Shown: positions 46,022 to 55,748, numbered from the stretch's first letter. The stretch is DNA of 64,000 nt from Photobacterium angustum (GCF_003026365.1 NZ_PYOM01000018.1:44685-108684); one strand, 5' to 3'. The notes: generated by a model from the sequence alone, not told the origin. Numbers and translations: made by a program.

Positions 46022-46672
46022 ATGACATACAACGCAGCTATTTTCGACATGGATGGTTTATTACTTGATACAGAGCGTGTCTGTATGGATATATTTAAAC
46101 AAACCTGTCTGGACTTTAACCTTCCCTACCTTGAACAGACCTACTTAAATATCATTGGACGCAATGAGTCTGGTGTCGAAGGTCTGTTACGACTCAGTTA
46201 TGGCGAAACCATGGACTACCCTATATTTCGCAAGCAATGGAAGCAGGCTTACTTAAGCATTGTTGAAAATGAAGCTATTCCTGTAAAAGATGGTGTTATT
46301 GCACTACTCAATTGGTTACAAACACAGAATATTCCTATGGTTGTGGCAACCTCAACCAACCGGCAATTAGCATTAAAAAAATTAGCTATGGCTGGATTAA
46401 GTAGCTATTTTTCAGCGGTGACAGCTGGTGATGAAGTGATAAATGGTAAACCGGATCCTGAGATTTACTTACTCGCAGCAAAGCGTTTAAACGTGAACCC
46501 TAGCATGTGTATTGCTTTTGAAGATTCAAATAATGGTGTTAAAGCTGCAGTTTCAGCTGGTATGCAAACTTTTCAGATAATTGATTTAGTGCAGCCCAGT
46601 GATGAAGTTAAAGCATTAGGCCATGGGATATATACATCAATGAATGAAGTACTTGCAAAACTTAAGCAGTAA
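46022..46672 (+). CDS. HAD family phosphatase (beta-phosphoglucomutase-like subgroup)
   Basis: 216 residues. The HAD motif I FDMDGLLLDTE supplies the nucleophilic Asp, motif II is VVATSTN, and motifs III/IV are GKPDPEIYLLAAKRL and FEDSNNGVKAAVSAG. A four-helix cap inserts between motifs I and II. This subgroup hydrolyses phosphorylated sugars such as 2-deoxyglucose 6-phosphate or acts as a mutase; the specific substrate is not evident. It is a single gene with a shared terminator downstream. Confidence 0.85.
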   Translation: MTYNAAIFDMDGLLLDTERVCMDIFKQTCLDFNLPYLEQTYLNIIGRNESGVEGLLRLSYGETMDYPIFRKQWKQAYLSIVENEAIPVKDGVIALLNWLQTQNIPMVVATSTNRQLALKKLAMAGLSSYFSAVTAGDEVINGKPDPEIYLLAAKRLNVNPSMCIAFEDSNNGVKAAVSAGMQTFQIIDLVQPSDEVKALGHGIYTSMNEVLAKLKQ

Positions 46673-46692
46673 CTCATCATTGATATATAAAT

Positions 46693-46721
46693 GGGCAAAC
46701 ACAATACATCTGTGATTGCCC
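46693..46721. terminator. Hairpin between convergent HAD and yqjG-like genes
   Basis: Arms GGGCAAACACA and TGTGATTGCCC, 11 bp with one mismatch, 7-nt loop. Confidence 0.6.
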
Positions 46722-46742
46722 TGTTACTATATTTATCAATAC

Positions 46743-47732
46743 CTATGACTCAATGCCCACTTTTTCACGACAATGTGGCTTTGAAAAGTCTAATTCAGGT
46801 CCTTTGGGAATGATACGCGTAGGGTTAATGTTTTCATGGCTGCCATAATAATGGGCTTTGATATAATCAATATCAACCGTTTCAGCAATACCGGGAACTT
46901 GGTATAAATCGCGCAAATACCCCCAAATATTTGGGTAATCGGCTAAGCGTTTAAGATTGCATTTAAAATGCCCAACATATACCGAATCAAATCGGACTAG
47001 TGTGGTAAACAAACGCCAATCTGCTTCTGTGATTTTATCGCCAAGTAAGTATCGATTTTCCGTTAACCGCGCTTCAATCGTATCTAACGCGTTAAACAGT
47101 GTCACAACGGCTTCACCATAAGCTTCTTGAGTAGTCGCAAAACCAGCGCGATATACTCCATTATTTATATTCACATAGACAAAATCATTTAAAGCATCAA
47201 TTTCTGTTTGTAGTACCTCTGGGTAAAAATCAAGGCTATTTGCGCCAACGTTATCAAAAGCGCTATTAAACATACGAATAATTTCTGCTGATTCATTGGT
47301 TACTATGGTTTGATTTTGTTTATCCCATAGCACAGGTACTGTAACTCGCCCTGTATAATGAGGATCTGCATGGGTATAAATTTGATGCATAAACTCTGCA
47401 TTAATGATGGGATCGGCAACAACACCGTCACCCGATGCGAAATTCCATCCGTCCTCTCCCATGAAAGCATTAACTACAGACATTGAAATCATGGGCTCTA
47501 ACCCTTTTAATTTACGATAAATGATAGCTCGATGCGCCCAAGGGCAAGCAAGGGAAACGTATAAGTGATAACGATGAGGTTCAGCTTTAAAACCCGCTTC
47601 TCCAGAAGGCCCCGCTTGACCATCTTTCGTTACCCAATGGCGAAAGCTTGAAGCTTTTCGTTCAAACTTGCCTCCCGTCGATTTAGTGTCGTACCAATCA
47701 GTATGCCATTTCCCATCCACTAATAATCCCAT
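46743..47732 (-). CDS. yqjG: Glutathionyl-hydroquinone reductase (GST family)
   Basis: 329 residues. The N-terminal thioredoxin-fold motif SLACPWAHRAIIYRKLKGLE contains the catalytic Cys of the CPWAH signature. TNESAEIIRMFN and the C-terminal helical GST domain follow. Such enzymes (Xi-class GST, YqjG/PcpF type) reduce glutathionyl-hydroquinones to hydroquinones using glutathione. Length agrees with E. coli YqjG (328). Cytoplasmic, single gene. Confidence 0.88.
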   Translation of the reverse strand: MGLLVDGKWHTDWYDTKSTGGKFERKASSFRHWVTKDGQAGPSGEAGFKAEPHRYHLYVSLACPWAHRAIIYRKLKGLEPMISMSVVNAFMGEDGWNFASGDGVVADPIINAEFMHQIYTHADPHYTGRVTVPVLWDKQNQTIVTNESAEIIRMFNSAFDNVGANSLDFYPEVLQTEIDALNDFVYVNINNGVYRAGFATTQEAYGEAVVTLFNALDTIEARLTENRYLLGDKITEADWRLFTTLVRFDSVYVGHFKCNLKRLADYPNIWGYLRDLYQVPGIAETVDIDYIKAHYYGSHENINPTRIIPKGPELDFSKPHCREKVGIES

Positions 47733-47995
47733 ACTTCCCTCTCATCAATGTTCATTCTTATTAATCAACCTAATACATAAACACCTATTTTCAAACTTTA
47801 ACGATTCACTTAGCGTGATTGATCAATCTGATTGGCGTACTGCTCTATTTCTTTACAAAACATTGAGGTATATAACAATAATAAATAGTAAAAATAATTA
47901 CTTACGTCTTTATCGCATCTTGAAGTTACATCGCTGGGTATTGTTGTGATAATTTGCTCACATCGCGCATTTAAAGATACATACAAAGGCAGATT

Positions 47996-48739
47996 ATGTT
48001 TAAAAAATTAAAAGCCTCATTAGGTATTGGCTCTGCAAAAGTAGACACTATTTTGCATAATCCTTCACTTTATCAAGGAGAGATATTACAAGGAAATGTG
48101 CATATTAAAGGTGGAGATGTAGAACAAGTCATTGATGCTATTTCATTAAAGCTTTGTACTGAAATGAAAGTAGAACTTGAAAATGGACACAGCTATCAAA
48201 CCTTTGTGTTAGGAACGATAAAAGTTAATCAACCTTTTACGATTCATGCCAGTGAGGAGAAGTCACTGCCTTTTGAATTTAAACTGCATGATGAAACACC
48301 TATCACCCAACTTAACACTCAAAATAACCAATCGAAAGTATGGTTAGAAACAACGTTAGATATTGATTTCGCCATTGATCCTTCTGATCGTGATTTTATC
48401 GAGGTAAAACCTCTCCCAGCTATCGCTAGTGTCATTGCGAGCATTGAGAATGCAGGCTTTAATTTAATGAAAGCTGATGTGGAAAAAGGTTTTCTACAAG
48501 GCGGACACTTTGCTTCACAATCGGGCTGTTATCAAGAAATCGAATTTCGTAATAGCGGATTTTTTAGCAGCAAAGAAATTGAATTATCTTTTATTTTAGA
48601 TGGCGCTGTCATTCACTGTCTTGCTGAAATAGATCGTTCTTTGTCTACCCGAGGCGATCAATACACCTCATTCAGTATTAATAGAAATGCATCAGCCTCA
48701 GAGATTAGTTATCAATTAGATACACTATTAAGAATGTAG
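47996..48739 (+). CDS. Spo0M-like (sporulation control) family protein
   Basis: 247 residues of the Spo0M/arrestin-like fold. The N terminus MFKKLKASLGIGSAKVDTIL and VHIKGGDVEQVIDAISLKL are typical of this family, which is also frequent in non-sporulating proteobacteria. It is mostly beta-sheet, has no signal peptide and is likely cytoplasmic. In Bacillus it affects sporulation; its job in gamma-proteobacteria is unknown. Single gene. Confidence 0.78.
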   Translation: MFKKLKASLGIGSAKVDTILHNPSLYQGEILQGNVHIKGGDVEQVIDAISLKLCTEMKVELENGHSYQTFVLGTIKVNQPFTIHASEEKSLPFEFKLHDETPITQLNTQNNQSKVWLETTLDIDFAIDPSDRDFIEVKPLPAIASVIASIENAGFNLMKADVEKGFLQGGHFASQSGCYQEIEFRNSGFFSSKEIELSFILDGAVIHCLAEIDRSLSTRGDQYTSFSINRNASASEISYQLDTLLRM

Positions 48740-48897
48740 ATTAATTATGATGTAGGAAAGTACAAGCAGCCTTGTTATCAAAGGGGATGTTTAAGAAGTT
48801 GAGGCTATCTTTGACGTAAACGACTCATCAAATATTTAATTTATCGTTAGCTCCCCTTAAATACTGTTTATCGCTAAAAGTTATTAAATTTAGTGAA

Positions 48898-49473
48898 TTA
48901 CGCGACTTTTTTAGCAAGTTTAACTACCCGCTGATTCCATTTCGCTTTTTTATCTTCACTCGCATTAATTATTGGGCCAATATAGGTCTTAGATACTTTT
49001 TCAAAGCCACTAAAACCTAAAATAGTTCGCTTCATTTGCTTGTAAATAGGATCGCCATAAATCCAACGATAGTAAAATGGTGGTGAGTCCATCGTAACTA
49101 TCAGCTCGGCTGTTCTCCCTTTTAATAATTGCTGTGCTGTTAAGCTTTTAGCTTCAAATTTAAAAGCAAAATTGGGAAGAAATGTTCGATCAATTAACCC
49201 TTTTAATTTTGCAGGCATCCCCCCCCACCACAGAGGAAAAATAAATACCACATGATCTGCCCATAGAAGTGATGATTGGAAATACTGTAGATCAGGCTCT
49301 AGCGGTTGTACTGCTTCATAGCCACTTACTAAATTGATATCAAAATCCATCTTACTTAAATTTAACAGCCTAACATCATTTTTCTCGCTAGCTGTGATAT
49401 AGCTCTGTGCTAGTTCATGACAATAACTCTTAGCCTTTGGATTTCCATTAATAACTAATACTTTCTTACACAT
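48898..49473 (-). CDS. NAD(P)H-dependent FMN oxidoreductase (flavodoxin-like, KefF/MdaB type)
   Basis: 191 residues. The N-terminal flavodoxin-like fold has VLVINGNPKAKSYCHEL for FMN phosphate binding, and FIFPLWWGGMPAKLKGLIDR is the family signature. It probably reduces quinones or electrophiles with two electrons. It is preceded by a MerR regulator gene and a promoter with the long spacer typical of MerR control, so it is most likely the target of that regulator. Confidence 0.85.
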   Translation of the reverse strand: MCKKVLVINGNPKAKSYCHELAQSYITASEKNDVRLLNLSKMDFDINLVSGYEAVQPLEPDLQYFQSSLLWADHVVFIFPLWWGGMPAKLKGLIDRTFLPNFAFKFEAKSLTAQQLLKGRTAELIVTMDSPPFYYRWIYGDPIYKQMKRTILGFSGFEKVSKTYIGPIINASEDKKAKWNQRVVKLAKKVA

Positions 49474-49497
49474 AGATGCCTCTCCCTTTTTGAGCTC

Positions 49498-49529
49498 AGC
49501 TTACACCTTGCCCTATAGGGAAGAGTCAA
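49498..49529 (-). promoter_or_regulatory. MerR-type promoter with long spacer and palindrome
   Basis: On the minus strand a -35 TTGACT (49524-49529) and a -10 near TGTAAG or TAAGCT (49498-49505) are separated by 18 to 20 bp. The spacer holds the palindrome CCCTATAGGG (49511-49520). This is the layout at promoters activated by MerR-family proteins. It overlaps the end of the merR-like gene and faces the oxidoreductase. Confidence 0.65.
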
Positions 49530-49876
49530 TTAGTTTCTAAACACTTTTTAATATTGTCTTGGTATCTTTTGATCATCGATAGCTGCTGGTGCAATAGGTT
49601 AATTTGTTCTTCAATTACTTTACTTTTCTGATCAAGAAATGTGCTTACAACATCCCAACTTAGCACTGTTTTATCTCCTAGCAGCCTCTTAAATTCCGCA
49701 AGACTGACCCCGATAGATTGTGCATCTTTAATCAAAATAACGGTTCTAACATGGTTATCATCATAAATACGATAACTCCCCTTTCGTACTACTGTTCCCA
49801 ACAAGCCTAACGACTCATATAAGCGTATGGCTTTGGCCGACGCTCCTGTTAATTTAGACACTTCACCGATATACAT
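49526..49876 (-). CDS. MerR family transcriptional regulator
   Basis: 116 residues. The winged helix at the N terminus (MYIGEVSKLTGASAKAIRLY and GSYRIYDDNHVRTVILI) is typical, followed by a dimerisation coiled coil. It has no conserved Cys cluster for metal or Fe-S binding, so it probably senses an electrophile or drug-like compound. It lies between a GFA protein gene and an oxidoreductase gene, which suggests a response to aldehydes or quinones. Confidence 0.87.
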   Translation of the reverse strand: MYIGEVSKLTGASAKAIRLYESLGLLGTVVRKGSYRIYDDNHVRTVILIKDAQSIGVSLAEFKRLLGDKTVLSWDVVSTFLDQKSKVIEEQINLLHQQLSMIKRYQDNIKKCLETN

Positions 49877-49911
49877 CAGTTATCTCCTTGTTAATTGTCT
49901 TCCTTGTTTAT

Positions 49912-50322
49912 CTATACGCTATTTAACGGGCCTTTCTCAAACTGTATTAAGTTATCGGTTATGTCATTCCATGGTGCTTTAGATGCAGTGAAAATATGAA
50001 AACTCGGCTTATGCGTTGGAATATCATCTAAAATTCCTAAACGAATATTATGCTTGCTTGTTTTTAGTTTCTTTGAAAACAAACTTGAACCACAGATTCG
50101 ACAAAAAGCGAGTTCCGTTTCTTCACTTTTTTGAAATATCGACACAGCATCTTCACCTGCTTTAAAGCGAAATTTATCTGAGCTTAATCCTCCCACCGAT
50201 GAGTAATCTGACCCCGTAAATTTACGACATTCAGAACAATGACAATTCCCCATATACTCAAAATCATCAGGCACTTCTATCTGCACCTTGCCACATAAAC
50301 AGGAACCATTTAGTTTTTTCAT
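49912..50322 (-). CDS. GFA family protein (Gfa-like zinc protein)
   Basis: 136 residues. Zinc-binding Cys residues appear as CLCGKVQIEV, CHCSECRKFTG and CRICGSSLF, the GFA signature (glutathione-dependent formaldehyde-activating enzyme-like). True substrate of most members is unknown. First gene of a minus-strand set with the MerR regulator and oxidoreductase, perhaps one transcript. Confidence 0.85.
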   Translation of the reverse strand: MKKLNGSCLCGKVQIEVPDDFEYMGNCHCSECRKFTGSDYSSVGGLSSDKFRFKAGEDAVSIFQKSEETELAFCRICGSSLFSKKLKTSKHNIRLGILDDIPTHKPSFHIFTASKAPWNDITDNLIQFEKGPLNSV

Positions 50323-50401
50323 TTCATCTTTCCCTCTAAATCCAACGACATAACCCTAGTATTTAAATAAGCTGATTACAATAATGAATCTCATGATCCT
50401 A

Positions 50402-50434
50402 AAAAATAAAAAAGCCGACGTATTTCGTCGGCTT
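50402..50434 (-). terminator. Terminator of the pqiABC operon
   Basis: Perfect 9-bp arms AAGCCGACG/CGTCGGCTT with a 5-nt loop and a T-run on the minus strand, 25 bases past the end of pqiC. Confidence 0.88.
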
Positions 50435-50458
50435 AATATTTACTTTATTGTTAAAAAG

Positions 50459-51031
50459 CTACTTTATAGAGCGTGCTAACTGAGTCGTTAACTCATCCAC
50501 ACCTTTAGACAGTGCTTCCACTTGTGCTGAATAACCATCTTTTGCTAAAGGTACACGGAATGAAAATGGATGTACGGTTTTTAAATCGCCGTTACCATTA
50601 ATCAATAACCATTCACCTGCCACTTCAGCAACACCGCTATAAACACCATTAAACTGATTAATACGGACCTGTAAGCGTGGTATACCCGCAGTAGACAACG
50701 TCGGTGTTAGCTGTGTTGCCCAAAACTGAGTTTGTTTTTGGCGTAAATCAAATGTAATTCGACGCGTTAACTGAGTACTCAGTGATTCACCCCAAAGATT
50801 TTGCTGTGCTTCAACAATTTCAGTTGGGCTGGTTTGATACACTAAACCAGTACCAGCAAGATGTGCTGCTACTTCAACAGGGCGCACAATTAACAATGAT
50901 TTATTACTAATGTTATGTGCTGTATTGGCACTGGTTGGCATCGGTAAAATATATGTTTTTAGTGCAGGCTCTGTTGAGCTACATCCTGTTCCAGCAAGCG
51001 CTATCGCTGTAATTAATAACCACTTTTTCAT
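50459..51031 (-). CDS. pqiC: Lipoprotein PqiC
   Basis: 190 residues with lipoprotein signal (lipobox GTGC, Cys17). The mature part is of the ABC-type transport auxiliary lipoprotein family (PqiC/YmbA), with LLIVRPVEVAAHLAGTGLVY. It anchors the PqiB tunnel at the outer membrane. It starts at the base where pqiB ends, so both are translationally coupled. Confidence 0.88.
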   Translation of the reverse strand: MKKWLLITAIALAGTGCSSTEPALKTYILPMPTSANTAHNISNKSLLIVRPVEVAAHLAGTGLVYQTSPTEIVEAQQNLWGESLSTQLTRRITFDLRQKQTQFWATQLTPTLSTAGIPRLQVRINQFNGVYSGVAEVAGEWLLINGNGDLKTVHPFSFRVPLAKDGYSAQVEALSKGVDELTTQLARSIK

Positions 51032-52674
51032 TATTTACGGCCTCCAACTGGAATAGGATCTTTCGCTTTCTCATCACCAAACACTAATGAATTTGGCTTC
51101 TCATTTAATTGACGAAGTACTGGTTGTAGTTCCGTCATCACTTGCTCAAATTGTACTAGTGCACCTTGTAAATTTTGGTACGCTGCTGCATTTGGGCTAA
51201 AGCCATTTAAGGTGTCTTGGATCTCTTTCAAACTCGCTTTGATATCTGACGGTAATGTCTGAGTATCTTTTTGCTTAAGAATACGATCAAGATCTTGTGT
51301 AACACGCGCTGCTGAATTCATTGTTTTCTCAGATGCCTTTAAAGTCGCAGTCATTGAATTCAATGTATCTTCTACAGGAAGCTTATTAAATTTATTGAGT
51401 AAATTAGTTAACTGCTTCTGCACTTCAGCAAGCCCACCCGATTTAGTTGGGAAGACTTCGTAATCATCATATTTAAGCGGTTTTTCAGGTTTCTCACCTT
51501 TATATACATCGGTGCCAATATATAGCGCACCTGTTAATAAATTACCTGTTTTCAATGTTGCACGAAGTCCGTTCTTAAACTCTTTTTCTAGGTATGCACG
51601 TAAACTCTCCAACGTACCTTCATCTGAGTGGTTATATACTCGACCTAAATCGATACGAACTAAAACAGGTATTTCTTCACTTGTAAAACCTTCTTCACTG
51701 GTGGGTAAGCGCAGCGGTACTTTTTGGACAGTACCAATTTGAATACCACGATATTCAATCGGTGCCCCCGCTTTCAAACCACGAATCGATTCTTTAAATA
51801 GCATGACAAACTTTAAGCTCTTATCGTACATTTTTTCGTGGTAATCTTGCGCACTATCGAATAAACGGTAATGTTTTAGTTGTTTATTCTGCACTACACC
51901 TTGCTCATCAGATGGTGTTTTAAATGTTACACCACCGGTAATTAACGATTCCAATGATCCAATTTTGACGTTAAAACCTTCAGCCCCCATTTGTACATTC
52001 ATACCAGATTGCATAATGAAGTTACTGGTAGTGCGTACTAATCGATTATAAGGTTCAAAAATAAACAGTTGGTAATTGGCTTGCTTATTATTGATATCAA
52101 AGCTTGTTTTCTCAACACGCCCAACAGTAAAGCCGTCATATAATACAGGATCACCTACCGCAAGCTTACCTGCTTCATGGCTTGTCAGTACAACACGTAA
52201 CCCTTTCGCATCAGCAGGAGCAACAGGTGGTACTTCTAACGCTTTAAAATTATACTTATCATCTTTACCATGCCCTGGTTGCATTTCAATGTATGCGCCA
52301 GAAAGCAGCGTATCTAAACCAGACACTCCCTCTTTGCCAATTCGAGGCTTAACAACCCAGAACTTAGTATCGTTTTTCAACATACGCTCTGTATCGTTAT
52401 CCATCTGCGCAGTCACTGTTATATAGCTATAGTCTTTACTTAGCTGAACTTTGGTAACAACACCGACTTTTACATTTAAAGATTTAATCGCGGTTTTACC
52501 CACTTCAATCCCTGAAGCATTAGGAAGGCGGATCGTTATTTCAGGCCCTTTACTATTAAGATATTGAACAAACATCCAAATACCAATAGCCAGAGCCACA
52601 ACTGGAATGATCCAGATTGCAGATATTTGCTTCAGATTTTGTACTTTAGCCTCATTTGGCTGGTTATCACTCAT
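51031..52674 (-). CDS. pqiB: MCE/MlaD-domain protein PqiB
   Basis: 547 residues. One N-terminal membrane helix (IWIIPVVALAIGIWMFV), then three MCE domains starting near residues 40, 160 and 285 (for example PNASGIEVGKTAIKSLNVKV), and a long C-terminal helical region. PqiB hexamers form a syringe-like tunnel across the periplasm that carries lipid between membranes. Length matches E. coli PqiB (546). It stands between pqiA and pqiC. Confidence 0.92.
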   Translation of the reverse strand: MSDNQPNEAKVQNLKQISAIWIIPVVALAIGIWMFVQYLNSKGPEITIRLPNASGIEVGKTAIKSLNVKVGVVTKVQLSKDYSYITVTAQMDNDTERMLKNDTKFWVVKPRIGKEGVSGLDTLLSGAYIEMQPGHGKDDKYNFKALEVPPVAPADAKGLRVVLTSHEAGKLAVGDPVLYDGFTVGRVEKTSFDINNKQANYQLFIFEPYNRLVRTTSNFIMQSGMNVQMGAEGFNVKIGSLESLITGGVTFKTPSDEQGVVQNKQLKHYRLFDSAQDYHEKMYDKSLKFVMLFKESIRGLKAGAPIEYRGIQIGTVQKVPLRLPTSEEGFTSEEIPVLVRIDLGRVYNHSDEGTLESLRAYLEKEFKNGLRATLKTGNLLTGALYIGTDVYKGEKPEKPLKYDDYEVFPTKSGGLAEVQKQLTNLLNKFNKLPVEDTLNSMTATLKASEKTMNSAARVTQDLDRILKQKDTQTLPSDIKASLKEIQDTLNGFSPNAAAYQNLQGALVQFEQVMTELQPVLRQLNEKPNSLVFGDEKAKDPIPVGGRK

Positions 52675-52704
52675 TTTCTGTTTCTCGTTAATACTGGCTA
52701 GTGA

Positions 52705-54045
52705 CTACTGATTAGATTCAGTAGTGTTTAACTCTGAACCATGATTAATTTTACTTTTTTCACCCCAAAACACCCGAGGATCGAAGTTCATTGCCGATAA
52801 CATGGTAAATACCACTACTGTTGCAAAGCAGATTGCAGCAGGTCCTGGTGAAATAGCCATCAAGTTTTTCAACTGCACAAGTGCAACTAATATCGCGACA
52901 ACAAAAATATCAACCATAGACCATCGACCGATAAATTCTGTCATACGATAGATTTTCAAACGTTTTACAGACTCTCGTGTTGAGTCATTCGGCTTTTTAC
53001 CTGCACAGTAATAAAGCCATGCTAACGCAAACATTTTTGCCATAGGAATAAAGATACTGGCAATAAAGATCACTAAAGCGATTGGCCAAGACCCCATTTT
53101 CCATAACATCACCACACCACCCATAATAGTGGAACCTTCGGTTTGTCCTAGGCTTACGGTATACATCATAGGATACAAATTTGCCGGAATATAAAAAATA
53201 ATCGAAGCGATTAAGTAAGCCCATGAATACTGTAATGAATGTGAAGGATTGAAGCCGTGAAGCTTGCTTTCACAGCGAAGACATTTGGCATGATGGCTAT
53301 CAGGCAGAGGGTTTATTTGATTACAAACATGGCATCCCACATGATTATTCGATAAATGTGTATCGCCATCATGAACCCCATCTAGGTGTTTCATTGCAAA
53401 GAACTGATCCCACAACCATGTTCGATCAACTAATGAAACACATTTAACAACCAAAACGCTGTAAATACAGAATGCCCAGAATGAGTATCCCATCCCAATA
53501 TGCGCTAACGCTGAAATTTTAACCAAACTTACTAGTACGCCAATGAGAAAAACATCCACCATTAGCCAAGGTTGAATTTTAAATAAGATACGACACAACA
53601 GCTTTATGGTTTTAGGATTACCACTTACATACCCAATACGTTTAACATGCGCTGCACGGTAATAGAGGTACATAACCAACATGATGTAGACCGCAGGAAA
53701 AACCAATACGGTTAACATCAACAGTAATGCAAGAAAGCTATTCTCAAAATGTTGTAATGTTTCTGCTGCATTAAGCAACATGATTTGTTGCCCCATTCCA
53801 TTCACGCTAAATGAGAGGAAAGGGAAAGAAAGGCTGAGTATCAACATAATCAAACATGCAAGACCGTACGCTAAAGGGCGATGAAATGGCATGATGATTC
53901 TTTTCGCTAAAGTGTGTCCACAGCGAGGACAGTCCGCCTTTTGTCCATCTTTGATATCTGGGATATCGACTACCAATCCGCATTCTTCGCAAGCGATCAT
54001 CAGTTCTGATGGCGTTTGTTGCTCTGACGTTCGTGTTGTCATCAT
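52705..54045 (-). CDS. pqiA: Inner-membrane protein PqiA
   Basis: About 446 residues from the ATG at 54045 (the longer frame lacks a start signal). Two homologous halves each start with a zinc-ribbon (CEECGLVV...CPRCG and CHVCNQINP...CLRCESKL) and continue with four membrane spans. PqiA is the inner-membrane component that works with PqiB and PqiC in lipid transport and envelope stress tolerance. The gene is first in pqiABC. Confidence 0.9.
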   Translation of the reverse strand: MMTTRTSEQQTPSELMIACEECGLVVDIPDIKDGQKADCPRCGHTLAKRIIMPFHRPLAYGLACLIMLILSLSFPFLSFSVNGMGQQIMLLNAAETLQHFENSFLALLLMLTVLVFPAVYIMLVMYLYYRAAHVKRIGYVSGNPKTIKLLCRILFKIQPWLMVDVFLIGVLVSLVKISALAHIGMGYSFWAFCIYSVLVVKCVSLVDRTWLWDQFFAMKHLDGVHDGDTHLSNNHVGCHVCNQINPLPDSHHAKCLRCESKLHGFNPSHSLQYSWAYLIASIIFYIPANLYPMMYTVSLGQTEGSTIMGGVVMLWKMGSWPIALVIFIASIFIPMAKMFALAWLYYCAGKKPNDSTRESVKRLKIYRMTEFIGRWSMVDIFVVAILVALVQLKNLMAISPGPAAICFATVVVFTMLSAMNFDPRVFWGEKSKINHGSELNTTESNQ

Positions 54046-54321
54046 TAATTTCTTTTTATCGCTATTCTTACTGAAATCGTAACGTGCTGTTGAATACATT
54101 TAATAAAGTTAAAACAGCGAGAAACAGTAAGGGTCGTGTTGCTTAGACAAAACCTAAACATACTAAATATAGACAGGCGCGTATTGTCTGTCTTCATTGC
54201 ATTTAGAGCAAGAAACTTTAAGTTAGGAAAGAAAAAAAAGCCTTATTTTTAATGCAAATACCGATTTAAAACATCGTATTATAACAAGGAAATAAGTGTT
54301 AAACGTAGTTTTTTTGTGGAT

Positions 54322-54663
54322 TTAACTCAAAAACAGTTTTTCAGTATTCTTTGCACAGATAACATCATTTAAATGAATACCTTTAATGTCATGGGTCCAC
54401 CATGTGACTGTTACTTTTCCCCACTCTAAAACAAGGGTTGGATGATGAAATTCTTCTTCTGCTAATTGCGATACTTTATTGCTAAATTCCCACGCTTGTT
54501 TGTAATTGCTGAATTTGAATGTACGAGTTATACGATTTACACCATTAGGATTAATAATTTGCCATTCTGGTAATGCCTCCATGTATTCTGCTAAAACGTC
54601 ATCACTTAATTTTGGTGAACCTGAATGGCATGCTTCACATTTCAATTTATCTAAACTCGTCAT
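54322..54663 (-). CDS. phhB: Pterin-4a-carbinolamine dehydratase
   Basis: 113 residues from the ATG at 54663 (AAGGA 8 nt upstream). The family motif HHPTLVLEWGKVTVTWWTHD carries the catalytic His residues, and GIHLNDVICA follows. PhhB regenerates the tetrahydropterin cofactor after phenylalanine hydroxylation. It follows phhA by 13 bp. Confidence 0.92.
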   Translation of the reverse strand: MTSLDKLKCEACHSGSPKLSDDVLAEYMEALPEWQIINPNGVNRITRTFKFSNYKQAWEFSNKVSQLAEEEFHHPTLVLEWGKVTVTWWTHDIKGIHLNDVICAKNTEKLFLS

Positions 54664-54676
54664 TAATCGTTTCCTT

Positions 54677-55477
54677 TTAGCTATAGATGGCAGCACGCAA
54701 TCCTTTTCGCTGTGCTTCTGCTACTAATCCGAAAATATCTTGATTAGTAACTTGATAAAGTTGCTCCATACTTTGCAATACAAAATATTTAGGCTGCAAT
54801 ATGTCAATTCTATACGGCGTTCTCATCACCTCTATAGGATCAAAAGCAACACGTTGCGGTATCGTACTGACTGTCGCGTAATGTGTTTCTTGAGGCGATG
54901 ATAAAATACCGCCACCATAAACTTGGTATTTACCATTTTGATTTAGCAAACCAAATTCAACCGTAAACCAGTATAGCCTAGCTAAATAAACTCTTTCCTC
55001 ATGCGTCGCTTTTACACCGAGTTTTCCATAAAAATGCGTAAATTGTGCAAAATATGGATTGGTTAACATTGCGCAATGTCCAAATACTTCATGAAAAAAA
55101 TCAGGCTCTTGCAAATAATCTATATCAGCCTTTGTACGAATAAAGGTGGCAACCGGAAATTGTTTGCGTGCGAGTAAAGAAAAGAAATGATCAAAACTTA
55201 TTAAGGCTGGTACAGCAACACATTGCCAACCTGTAGTATCAAGTAATACTCGGTTTATTTCTTTTAATTGAGGGATATGATCGCGAGGTAAATCTAATTC
55301 AGCTAAACCCGCTAAATACTCATCACATGCCTTACCTTGCACACAATGAAGTTGGCGAGTTATCAGGTGATGCCAAATGGCATTTTCTTCTTCATTCCAA
55401 GTAATAACCCCATTACGATCTACAGGCTTTGAGACATAGCTATGCCCTCTCGGATTACTACTCTGATTCTTTTGCAT
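54677..55477 (-). CDS. phhA: Phenylalanine 4-monooxygenase
   Basis: 266 residues from the ATG at 55477 (GGAGG 5 nt upstream). The iron ligands are the two His in DFFHEVFGHCAML and the Glu in YWFTVEFGL. It hydroxylates phenylalanine to tyrosine with O2 and tetrahydropterin. Co-transcribed with phhB, and divergent from hmgA with 270 bp between starts that contains a candidate TyrR box. Confidence 0.94.
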   Translation of the reverse strand: MQKNQSSNPRGHSYVSKPVDRNGVITWNEEENAIWHHLITRQLHCVQGKACDEYLAGLAELDLPRDHIPQLKEINRVLLDTTGWQCVAVPALISFDHFFSLLARKQFPVATFIRTKADIDYLQEPDFFHEVFGHCAMLTNPYFAQFTHFYGKLGVKATHEERVYLARLYWFTVEFGLLNQNGKYQVYGGGILSSPQETHYATVSTIPQRVAFDPIEVMRTPYRIDILQPKYFVLQSMEQLYQVTNQDIFGLVAEAQRKGLRAAIYS

Positions 55478-55640
55478 AATAGCCTCCGTTTTTAGACTAA
55501 CCACCAACCGACACTATTATTTTTATTATTAACTCTATAAATATTAGAAGTGATCCTCCTTATCAGCCATTTTTATAACTAAAAAACAGGCTTTAATGCC
55601 TAATTAGACTAACACTTTACCTGATTATTGATGCAAAAAA

Positions 55641-55658
55641 TGTAAACAATAATGAACA
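55641..55658. promoter_or_regulatory. Candidate TyrR/PhhR box between phhA and hmgA
   Basis: TGTAAA-N6-TGAACA matches the TyrR consensus TGTAAA-N6-TTTACA in 10 of 12 defined bases, in the promoter gap between two aromatic amino acid operons. No tyrR gene is in the window. Confidence 0.45.
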
Positions 55659-55748
55659 TCTTTAATTCTGCATCTTATCAATAATATTGCGATTTCTGCA
55701 CTTTCAACCACAGTTAAGTGATAGCAATAGTAAATAATGAGGCAAGGA

